A stretch of DNA of 64,000 nt from NCBI RefSeq assembly GCF_003076635.1, contig NZ_QDKG01000007.1, positions 62,001 to 126,000 of the forward strand. The letters run 5' to 3'. This DNA is from Sphingobacterium corticibacter (GTDB lineage Bacteria; Bacteroidota; Bacteroidia; Sphingobacteriales; Sphingobacteriaceae). A program made the translations under genes and the position numbers. Positions 17,647 through 25,256 of the stretch are shown piece after piece (positions within the stretch are counted from its first letter, which is position 1; each line of letters begins with the position of its first letter). The notes beneath the pieces were generated by a model. It did no database searches. It was given only the letters and a program-made list of their open reading frames with translations, and was not told where the DNA came from.

Positions 17647-20600
17647 ATGAATTACAACAAATGGAATAACCTCACGGGATGGCTATGTGGCATACTGGCA
17701 ACCCTAGTATATATCCTCACCGCTGACCGTACCACCAGCTGGTGGGATACAGGCGAATTTATTGCTTCGGCTTATAAGTTGCAGATTGTACATCAGCCTG
17801 GTGCGCCACTCTTCCTCATGATTCAAAATATCTTTAGCAATCTTGCCGGTGGCGATGTGACACGTGTGGCATTTTGGATGAACATCGGTTCGGCCGTCTG
17901 CAGCGGTTTTACCATTGTTTTCCTGTGTTGGACTATTACCGCACTAGTGCGCAAAGTGTTAGTTAAGCGTGGCCTCGAACCAAACAACACACAGCTTTTG
18001 CAGATCATCAGCGCGGGCGCTATTGGCGCATTAGCTTATGCATTTACCGATACCTTTTGGTATTCTGCGGTTGAGTCCGAAGTATATGCTATGTCGTCGT
18101 TATGTACCGCAGTCGTATTGTGGTTGGCTGTGAAATGGATGCATCGCTCGGATCAACCCGATGCCAACAGATGGTTGCTGCTCATCGCTTACGTGATGGG
18201 ATTATCCATCGGTGTGCATTTGCTTAATCTGCTCACCATACCGGCGATTGCTTTATTAATTTATTACCAGCTATCGCCAAGTGTACATTGGAAAGGCATT
18301 TTAAAAACCTTGTTGATCGGCGTGGGCGTGCTTGGATTTATTTTGTGGGGCATTATTCAATATACAGTAAAGATGGCTGCCTATGTTGATCTTGCTTTTG
18401 TGAATAGCTTTCACCTGCCTTTTGGTAGTGGGATTGCTTTTTTTGTCATTCTCTTGATCGCTGGCTTGATCTACGGACTGGTTATTACCAATCAGCGTAA
18501 CAAACCGATCTGGAATATTGCGCTATTAGCGACCTGTTTTGTACTTTTTGGATACAGTTCCTACACCTTTTTGCCCGTACGGGCGCAAACAGAAATTGCG
18601 CTGAATAATAACAATCCTAACGACGTGTTTTCTCTATATGGGTATATTACACGAGAGCAATATCCGTCGGAACCATTATTGAAAGGACCAACTTTCAATG
18701 CGAATCCTATTGATGTCAATGAACAATCCTTTTATAGAAAAGATCCTTCGAAATACACCGAAATTTCATCTAGCAAATCGTATGTATATGATCAAGAAAT
18801 GCTATTCCCACGGGTGTGGAGTGAGCGGCATGCTGCGTACTACCAAAACTACTTGGGCTTAAACGATGGGCAAACGCCGACGCAAGCAGACAACTTGAGT
18901 TTCTTCTTAGAATATCAACTGAACCATATGTATTGGCGCTATTTTATGTGGAATTTTGTTGGTAGGCAAAATGATACGCCGAACCCGATGGTTTCTTCCT
19001 TTAATGGAAACTGGTTGTCGGGTATCAAAGCCATTGATGAGGTGCGCTTAGGCGGACAACAGACTCTCGATCCGATTTTCACTAAAGATCCGTCCCGCAA
19101 CACCTATTTCTTTTTACCGTTGTTGATTGGTATAGCAGGGCTGATCTGGCATTTCCGAAAAAGTAAACGCGACGCACTAGTCATCAGCTTGCTATTCTTC
19201 TTTACGGGAATCGCCATTGTATTGTATCTAAATCAATCGCCATTGCAACCTCGCGAACGCGATTATGCGTATGCGGGTTCATTTTATATGTTTTCCATCT
19301 GGATTGGGATGGGCGTTTTGGCCATTACAGAACTTTTGCGTAAGCGGATGGCGCTGCGTTGGGCTACGGGCTCCGCCGTCACGATCGCTTTGTTGGCCGC
19401 GCCAACACTGTTGATTGTCCAGAATTGGGACGATCATGACCGATCCGATCGCACGATGGCGAAGCATATGGCGTACAATTATTTAGAATCTTGTGCCCCG
19501 AATGCCATTCTATTCACGTACACCGATAATGATACTTTTCCTTTATGGTATCTGCAAGAAGTAGAACAGGTGCGTCGCGATGTGCGCGTCGTTAATATTG
19601 GTTATCTGCAATCGGATTGGTATTTGGAACAACTGATGAAGGATCAGGCCGATTTGAAAGCATTGCCGATCCACATTGAGCCGCAGAAAATCGCGAAAGG
19701 CGTACGTGAAGTATTGCATTTTGTTGATATGCAGATCGATGGAAATGTGGATGTCAGTACTTTGCTCGACATTATGCTGTCAGACAGTCAGAGCAATCAG
19801 CTACAGCTGCAAAATGGAAAATATGCTAACATATTACCCACTAAAAACTTCCAGCTCCCCATTGATAAAGATGCAGTGATCGCCCATCAGGTGGTTCCTA
19901 AAACATGGGAAGATAGCATTCCCGAAAAGTTGGAATGGACTTACAACAAAAATTATGTATCACGCGCTGAGTTGGGATTAATGTCTTTGTTGGTGAATAA
20001 TAATTGGGAACGTCCGGTTTATTTCTTCTCGAGAATGCCCGAAGAGCATACGATGGGACTAAACAAATATCTGGTATCAGAAGGATTGGTGCATCGGCTG
20101 ATGCCGGTAGAACGCGGTCAGCCCACAGAGCAACCGACTTTGGTGAATATGGACACATTGTATGAGAACATCACGCAGAAACTGCAATGGGGAAATCTGA
20201 ATCAATTGGCGCACTTGGACACCGATTCGCGTTTTATCTATGAGAATTACTTATATCCCGATGTACTGCATTTAGCATTACAGGAATTGCGGCAGCAAGA
20301 TGAGCTGGATAAAGCGGGGCGCGTTGCGGCTATTGCTTATCAAGAACGACCTAAACAGGTAAACAATATCACTCAAGTATATCAAAATACCTTGGTGATC
20401 GATACCTTGTACAAAACGAAACAATCCAACGAAGCAAATACGATGTTGCAGCAGAACCTTGCCTACTTGGCCGCAGATATGGATTATAAAGCTTCTGTAT
20501 ATGCCAGCAAGCAAGAATTAGATGTGCGCAATATTCGTTTAGGAATGACAACCTTGGCGATGTACACCGAGATGCTGCAAGAAGAAGAACATCCAGCTTT

Positions 20601-20655
20601 GCTTGCCGAGGTGCAAGCATTAGACCGGAAATATCATCAGATTTTTGGACAATAA
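17647..20655 (+). CDS. DUF2723 / GT117 family membrane glycosyltransferase-like protein
   Basis: A 1002-residue membrane protein with the DUF2723 (GT117, TMEM260-like) N-terminal domain. It opens with a helix and the luminal-side acidic motif region WWDTGEFIASAYKLQIVHQP, followed by about ten to twelve membrane helices up to residue about 590. The C-terminal 400 residues are soluble and presumably periplasmic, ending in helical repeats that look TPR-like. The family is related to protein O-mannosyltransferases, and in Bacteroidota is a candidate for general O-glycosylation of exported proteins (known of the family, not shown here). It is monocistronic. Confidence 0.88.
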   Translation: MNYNKWNNLTGWLCGILATLVYILTADRTTSWWDTGEFIASAYKLQIVHQPGAPLFLMIQNIFSNLAGGDVTRVAFWMNIGSAVCSGFTIVFLCWTITALVRKVLVKRGLEPNNTQLLQIISAGAIGALAYAFTDTFWYSAVESEVYAMSSLCTAVVLWLAVKWMHRSDQPDANRWLLLIAYVMGLSIGVHLLNLLTIPAIALLIYYQLSPSVHWKGILKTLLIGVGVLGFILWGIIQYTVKMAAYVDLAFVNSFHLPFGSGIAFFVILLIAGLIYGLVITNQRNKPIWNIALLATCFVLFGYSSYTFLPVRAQTEIALNNNNPNDVFSLYGYITREQYPSEPLLKGPTFNANPIDVNEQSFYRKDPSKYTEISSSKSYVYDQEMLFPRVWSERHAAYYQNYLGLNDGQTPTQADNLSFFLEYQLNHMYWRYFMWNFVGRQNDTPNPMVSSFNGNWLSGIKAIDEVRLGGQQTLDPIFTKDPSRNTYFFLPLLIGIAGLIWHFRKSKRDALVISLLFFFTGIAIVLYLNQSPLQPRERDYAYAGSFYMFSIWIGMGVLAITELLRKRMALRWATGSAVTIALLAAPTLLIVQNWDDHDRSDRTMAKHMAYNYLESCAPNAILFTYTDNDTFPLWYLQEVEQVRRDVRVVNIGYLQSDWYLEQLMKDQADLKALPIHIEPQKIAKGVREVLHFVDMQIDGNVDVSTLLDIMLSDSQSNQLQLQNGKYANILPTKNFQLPIDKDAVIAHQVVPKTWEDSIPEKLEWTYNKNYVSRAELGLMSLLVNNNWERPVYFFSRMPEEHTMGLNKYLVSEGLVHRLMPVERGQPTEQPTLVNMDTLYENITQKLQWGNLNQLAHLDTDSRFIYENYLYPDVLHLALQELRQQDELDKAGRVAAIAYQERPKQVNNITQVYQNTLVIDTLYKTKQSNEANTMLQQNLAYLAADMDYKASVYASKQELDVRNIRLGMTTLAMYTEMLQEEEHPALLAEVQALDRKYHQIFGQ

Positions 20656-20660
20656 ATAGA

Positions 20661-20687
20661 AAGAGCGGATCGTGATGATCCGCTCTT
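20661..20687. terminator. Bidirectional terminator between GT117 gene and glnS
   Basis: 11-bp perfect stem (20661-20671 with 20677-20687), 5-base loop, followed on the plus strand by TATAACTTTT. Confidence 0.8.
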
Positions 20688-20694
20688 ATAACTT

Positions 20695-22365
20695 TTATCC
20701 TTTTTTCACTTCCTTCGCCCAGGAATCTCGCAACGTTACCGTGCGGTTGAAAACCAAGTGCTCTGGCGTAGATTTGGTATCCAAGGTATAATATCCCATC
20801 CGGATAAACTGATATCCTCTGCCCAGTTCAGCATTTGCCAAATCTGGCTCTACATAGGCTTGCTCGACGATTTGTAAACTTTCTGGGTTGATCGATGCGC
20901 GGAAATCTTCTGCCGCAGCAGGATTTTCATCTTGGAACAAGCGATCGTACAAACGTACTTCCACCGTTTTAGCATGTGGTACCGATACCCAATGTATCGT
21001 TCCTTTCACTTTCAAACCAGAGGTATCTTCTCCAGATTTGGAATTCGGCAAATAGTTAACATGTACTTCAGTAACTTTTCCAGATTCGTCTTTGACGAAA
21101 TCGTGGCATTCTACAATGTATGCATGTTTTAGGCGAACCGATAAACCAGGGCCTAAACGGAAGAATTTCTTCGGAGCATCTTCCATAAAATCTTCACGCT
21201 CGATCCACAATTCACGGGAGAATGGAATCTCACGTGAGCCTTCTCCACCTTCTACTTCTGGATTATTCTCACCAACTAAGATTTCTTCTTTTCCCTCTGG
21301 ATAGTTGGTAACGACTAATTTGATCGGATCGATCACAGCCATACGTCTCCAAGCAGTTTTATTGAGATCCTCGCGGATACAGAATTCCAACAAACCGACA
21401 TCGATCATATTCTCGCGCTTCTGTACACCGATGCGCTCACAGAAGTTGCGAATACTCGCTGGTGTATAACCACGACGGCGCAATCCCGAAATAGTTGGCA
21501 TGCGCGGATCATCCCAACTTTCTACCAAACCTTCGTTGACCAGTTGTAGCAGCTTGCGCTTGCTCATCACCGTATAATTCAGATTCAGGCGTGAAAACTC
21601 GTATTGTTTAGACGGGAAGATTTCCAATTTATTGATCAACCAATCGTATAATGGACGATGTGGAATAAACTCCAACGTACAGATCGAATGCGTGATTTTC
21701 TCAATCGCATCCGATTGACCATGCGCGAAATCGTACATCGGATAGATTTTCCATTTATCACCGGTACGGTGGTGGTTCGCGTGCTTGATTCTATATAACA
21801 ATGGATCGCGCAAGTGCATGTTTGGGTTGGCCAAATCTATTTTAGCGCGCAAAACCTTCGCGCCATCAGGATATACGCCATCACGCATCTCTTGAAACAA
21901 TTGCAAATTCTCCTCAACCGAACGATCGCGGTACGGTGTCGGTACCCCAGGTTCTGTAGGCGTACCTTTCCCAGCCGCAATTTCTTCGGCCGTGCTATCA
22001 TCCACGTAAGCCAATCCCTGACGGATCAACTCCACAGCAAATTCATACAATTGATCGAAATAATCGGAAGTGTACAATTCATTTGCCCACTGGAAACCCA
22101 ACCACTGAATATCTTGCTTGATACTATTTACGTATTCTACATCCTCGGTAACGGGATTGGTATCATCAAAACGCAAATTGGTCTGTCCATCGAATCTGTT
22201 GGCTATAGAAAAGTTTAAACAGATCGATTTAGCGTGGCCAATATGAAGATAACCGTTTGGCTCCGGCGGAAACCGTGTTAATACACGGCCATCGTTTTTG
22301 CCTTCGCTCAAATCTTTTGCGACGATTTCTTCAATAAAATTCAGTGATTTTTCTTCCTCTAACAT
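20695..22365 (-). CDS. glnS: Glutamine--tRNA ligase
   Basis: Class I aminoacyl-tRNA synthetase of 556 residues. The HIGH-type motif is in [15 protein letters not shown] and the KMSKS-type motif is VMSKRKL. The C-terminal beta-barrel anticodon-binding domains are present and the length matches bacterial GlnRS. Presence of GlnRS means this organism charges Gln-tRNA directly rather than only through the amidotransferase route. It is monocistronic, convergent with the GT117 gene. Confidence 0.96.
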   Translation of the reverse strand: MLEEEKSLNFIEEIVAKDLSEGKNDGRVLTRFPPEPNGYLHIGHAKSICLNFSIANRFDGQTNLRFDDTNPVTEDVEYVNSIKQDIQWLGFQWANELYTSDYFDQLYEFAVELIRQGLAYVDDSTAEEIAAGKGTPTEPGVPTPYRDRSVEENLQLFQEMRDGVYPDGAKVLRAKIDLANPNMHLRDPLLYRIKHANHHRTGDKWKIYPMYDFAHGQSDAIEKITHSICTLEFIPHRPLYDWLINKLEIFPSKQYEFSRLNLNYTVMSKRKLLQLVNEGLVESWDDPRMPTISGLRRRGYTPASIRNFCERIGVQKRENMIDVGLLEFCIREDLNKTAWRRMAVIDPIKLVVTNYPEGKEEILVGENNPEVEGGEGSREIPFSRELWIEREDFMEDAPKKFFRLGPGLSVRLKHAYIVECHDFVKDESGKVTEVHVNYLPNSKSGEDTSGLKVKGTIHWVSVPHAKTVEVRLYDRLFQDENPAAAEDFRASINPESLQIVEQAYVEPDLANAELGRGYQFIRMGYYTLDTKSTPEHLVFNRTVTLRDSWAKEVKKG

Positions 22366-22506
22366 GTTGCAAATTTAGGGATTTCCACGGTATAATCGCT
22401 ATACTGTAGCAACGAAATCAGCACGAGAAATATCGGTTAGATAACAGTAAATTTTGAATAAACGCCGATTAATCGGGATCTTTATCATTCATCCATAAAA
22501 ATTAAA

Positions 22507-23763
22507 ATGAAGTATCCCTTTCTCGTGTTTGCGTGTCTTTTATTACCCATTATCCTATTTGGTCAACGAAAGCCCAAACCGACATTGCTGGTATATGGAA
22601 ATGGTTTAGAAGCTTATGCAGCAGCGGTGCAAGGTGCACTATCTAATGTACCCACGCTTTGGGTGATGAATGGTAATTTGCAAGACTTGATGATTACGGA
22701 AAAACCTTCGCAACTTACTATCAATCATAGCTTGGACGGTGGCATCTGGATGAAGCTCTTGATGGAAATGGCCGATTATAAAAGCCCTAACGATAGTGTG
22801 GCCACTATAATCAAACAGGATATCACTATTGAACGACTATTGATTGCGACGAATCAACTTGTACAAAAACTTCCTCCCTTAACCATCGTTGAAAGCACTT
22901 CAATAAAGAAAATAGCATGGGGCAGAAAAGGCTGGCAGGCGCAATTGAGCAATGGAAAACGATATACCTTCCGGTCGGTGATTGATGCGTCGACCGATCA
23001 AGGGCTAGCCAGCGTAGTGCCAGAACAGGATCGCTGGAAACCCGAAGCCAATACGCAAAGCTCCTTATCCGATTTGCAACGCGCTCGCACCACCTTAGCC
23101 ATTGGTACAGATCGCAACTCGATACGCACACTTACTACTTCTGAATTACTCCGCTCAGTAAAGAATAATTTCTTTTCCTTGCAGTCGCTAAGCTCTTTCG
23201 AACCATCTGTCGAAAATATTCCATTACGCATGCACTATGCTCAGGCGATTGGTGCAGCCGCAGGTTACACGGCTTTTTTTGAGGTGGATGCAGCTCAGAT
23301 CGATGTACGCAAATTACAATCTGAACTGTTGACTTACAAAAGTCGGTTGCTACCTGCGATCGATGCGGCTAGCGAACATCCTCACTTCGGCAGTTGGCAG
23401 AAAATCTATTTGACAGGATTATTTCCAGTAGAAAACAATAGATTTTCATCTGAAAAAGAAGTTACTTACTCGGAGATCAGACCGATACTCCAAGAATTAT
23501 ATTCCCGTAGTCAACTTTGGTTTTTGGATCATGATGGCGAGGAACTTCTATGGAAAGACGCGATAGAATTAGTCAAATTTTTGGGCACACGTGGACAAGA
23601 AGTAAATAGACAAATAGCCACAGAGTGGAATAACAAACTTCAATTCGACACGGTTTACGATCTTGACCGCCCAATTACTCGAGGAGAGTTTTCGGTGATA
23701 TTAGACCAATTTGCCAATCCTTACGGTGTAACGGTAACGCACGCAGGAGAAGTTAGGCGATAA
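22507..23763 (+). CDS. Secreted protein resembling a degenerate FAD-dependent oxidoreductase
   Basis: A 418-residue protein with a signal peptide (residues 1-19, ending LFG-Q). After it, LLVYGNGLEAYAAAVQGA has the position and hydrophobicity of a Rossmann beta-alpha-beta start, but the glycine pattern is incomplete (G-N-G-L-E rather than GxGxxG). Around residues 158-166 VIDASTDQGLA resembles the VIDATGDGDLA block of FAD-dependent oxidoreductases (FAD_oxidored, PF12831). The FAD-binding loops look eroded, so it may be a non-catalytic or substrate-binding derivative. In this organism it lies next to the AT-rich cassette and carries the first copy of the can 3' end just behind its stop codon. 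Confidence 0.6.
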   Translation: MKYPFLVFACLLLPIILFGQRKPKPTLLVYGNGLEAYAAAVQGALSNVPTLWVMNGNLQDLMITEKPSQLTINHSLDGGIWMKLLMEMADYKSPNDSVATIIKQDITIERLLIATNQLVQKLPPLTIVESTSIKKIAWGRKGWQAQLSNGKRYTFRSVIDASTDQGLASVVPEQDRWKPEANTQSSLSDLQRARTTLAIGTDRNSIRTLTTSELLRSVKNNFFSLQSLSSFEPSVENIPLRMHYAQAIGAAAGYTAFFEVDAAQIDVRKLQSELLTYKSRLLPAIDAASEHPHFGSWQKIYLTGLFPVENNRFSSEKEVTYSEIRPILQELYSRSQLWFLDHDGEELLWKDAIELVKFLGTRGQEVNRQIATEWNNKLQFDTVYDLDRPITRGEFSVILDQFANPYGVTVTHAGEVRR

Positions 23764-23765
23764 AC

Positions 23766-23795
23766 AAGAGAAGCGGCCTATCGCCCGCTTCTCTT
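23766..23795. terminator. Terminator hairpin inside the left repeat
   Basis: 11-bp stem (23766-23776 with 23785-23795). It is the diverged counterpart of the hairpin at 27915-27944. Confidence 0.7.
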
Positions 23796-23816
23796 ATATT
23801 CTATGATTCTAAACTG

Positions 23817-23920
23817 CTATTGATAAGCAAATACGTTATCCAAATCAATATTAGAATCGAATGTGCAGTTTGGTCAACCAATTCACCTGTTCCGATATTG
23901 ATAACCATGCCGTGCACCGC
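23817..23920 (-). pseudogene. Truncated, frameshifted 3' fragment of the beta-carbonic anhydrase gene
   Basis: The minus strand encodes the can C-terminus (stop TAG at 23817-23819, preceded by codons for NVFAYQ) up to about 34 codons. A single-base deletion relative to the intact gene (TTT versus TTTT at 28017-28021) breaks the frame. No start or promoter is present. It is a remnant left when the cassette was inserted or the region was duplicated. Confidence 0.88.
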
Positions 23921-24068
23921 TCTGTTTCAAAATGACACACTGTTAAATAGAATTGAATATTAGAAATAAAAAATCACTGAAATTAAAATGTAAAATTTTT
24001 TATAAAAAATTTTAATTTAAATAATTATTATTAAGTTTAAAAAACATTATTAATTAAATATTAAAATT

Positions 24069-24350
24069 ATGAAAAAATTATTTTTTACACTAGTATTAGT
24101 AGGTGCATTCGCTTTTGCTAAAGCAGAAGCAAAACCTCTCAGTAACGAAACGAAACCTTTAAATTCTTCGGTTATCGAAACGTTAACTAACACAGAAAAC
24201 GTCAAATTATTAAAACTAACTCCCGAAGAAGCTAATCGAATAATAGCGAGTTCACAATTTAATGGAAAGAATGTTGCCGTAAAACAAGCTGCTAACGACA
24301 TTCTAATTATCATTTGGGACGACGGCGAAATTTGGATTATTTTCTATTAG
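24069..24350 (+). CDS. Small secreted peptide precursor
   Basis: A 93-residue protein with a clear signal peptide (MKKLFFTLVLVGAFAFAKAEA) and a mature part of about 72 residues. The first part is polar and Thr/Asn/Glu-rich; the C-terminus ends in a strikingly hydrophobic aromatic block (ILIIIWDDGEIWIIFY). No cysteines. It is very AT-rich, with an AT-rich upstream region. It lies directly ahead of the GLPGLI and barrel genes. I recognise no family. It could be a ligand, toxin or substrate handled by the downstream pair (inference). Confidence 0.7.
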   Translation: MKKLFFTLVLVGAFAFAKAEAKPLSNETKPLNSSVIETLTNTENVKLLKLTPEEANRIIASSQFNGKNVAVKQAANDILIIIWDDGEIWIIFY

Positions 24351-24372
24351 AAAAATCGATCACCACAATACG

Positions 24373-24404
24373 TAGGGCAATTATGATGTACAATAATTGC
24401 CCTA
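24373..24404 (+). other. Stem-loop between peptide gene and GLPGLI gene
   Basis: Perfect 11-bp stem (24373-24383 with 24394-24404) with a 10-base loop, 22 bases after the peptide stop. There is no T run, so it may be an mRNA-stabilising or partial-termination element that sets different levels for the peptide and the downstream genes. Confidence 0.5.
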
Positions 24405-24519
24405 TCCGTAAAATTAAAACATCATCAATTATCAGAAAACGACTGAGGCATAGCACATCAAATATGTGCCACATACTTAGTGAAAGATCGTATCCTTATT
24501 TTCATTAAATTTTAAAAAT

Positions 24520-25248
24520 ATGCGAATCCATGTAATTCTTCTGTGTACACTTACACTATTTCACTTAAAGTCAGGCGCTCAGTCCTTAACTGTGCACTAT
24601 GAACAACGTGTCAACACGGAAAAACAACTACGAGAAATAGCTGATCCTGAAATTAAAAAACAGGTATCCTATATGCTATCCAAACCTTCTAATTATATCT
24701 TGAATTATGAAAACGGCATATCCTTGTACCTAAAAACACCCAAGGAAACTGTTGCAGAGGATTTAAATATAGATCAGTCTGTGAAATTCAAAACAATTAC
24801 TTTATCAAGCGATGATAGTGGTATTTATAAGAATTTCAAAACAAAAGAATATCTCCATGGGGTCGACATATTAGGTAAAAGTTTCTTAGTGAAAGATAAG
24901 CTAGAACCATACGAATGGAAACTGGAAGATGAGGAGAAAAACATTGGCGAACACAGGGTAGGCAAAGCCACAGCTAAAATAAATAATCTAGATATAGTTG
25001 CTTGGTATGCTAAAGATATTCCAGTCCAAGATGGGCCGAAACATTACTATGGGTTACCAGGGCTTATTTTAGAATTAGTTGAAGAAAATAACACTTATCA
25101 AGCTGTAAGCATAAAACCAAATGATAATAAGCTTGAAATTACAAAACCATCAAAAGGTAAAGTTGTAACATTTAAAGAGTATAATGAGATCAGGGATGAA
25201 AAAATAAACGAAGTAAGAAAGAATGCAAGATCCATGCTTGGAAATTGA
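24520..25248 (+). CDS. GLPGLI family protein
   Basis: A 242-residue secreted protein with signal peptide (residues 1-20, ending SGA-Q). It carries the name-giving motif GLPGLI at residues 178-183, preceded by the family context AWYAKDIPVQDGPKHYY. These Bacteroidota proteins are periplasmic or surface-associated and have no assigned function; they are repeatedly found next to TonB-receptor-like barrels, as here (the next gene begins 8 bases after the stop). Base composition is AT-rich like its neighbours and unlike the flanking chromosome. Confidence 0.93.
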   Translation: MRIHVILLCTLTLFHLKSGAQSLTVHYEQRVNTEKQLREIADPEIKKQVSYMLSKPSNYILNYENGISLYLKTPKETVAEDLNIDQSVKFKTITLSSDDSGIYKNFKTKEYLHGVDILGKSFLVKDKLEPYEWKLEDEEKNIGEHRVGKATAKINNLDIVAWYAKDIPVQDGPKHYYGLPGLILELVEENNTYQAVSIKPNDNKLEITKPSKGKVVTFKEYNEIRDEKINEVRKNARSMLGN

Positions 25249-25256
25249 TTGATATA

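Larger units (their letters stand above)
23761..23920. repeat. Direct repeat, left copy (carbonic anhydrase 3' end plus terminator)
   Basis: About 160 bases nearly identical to 27910-28070: I count about nine substitutions and one deleted T. It runs from the stop codon of the preceding gene through a terminator hairpin and the last 34 or so codons of the carbonic anhydrase gene, then similarity stops abruptly. The two copies flank the AT-rich cassette. Confidence 0.9.

Noticed and set aside
22370..22377. A -7 element (TAAATTTG, minus strand) that would make glnS leaderless.
   Set aside because: No -33 TTG is at the right distance, and the box lies only five bases from the ATG; more likely chance in AT-rich DNA.
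24314..24508. A 64-codon open frame overlapping the end of the secreted peptide gene.
   Set aside because: It overlaps a better supported gene and the stem-loop behind it, is basic and lacks any signal or domain.
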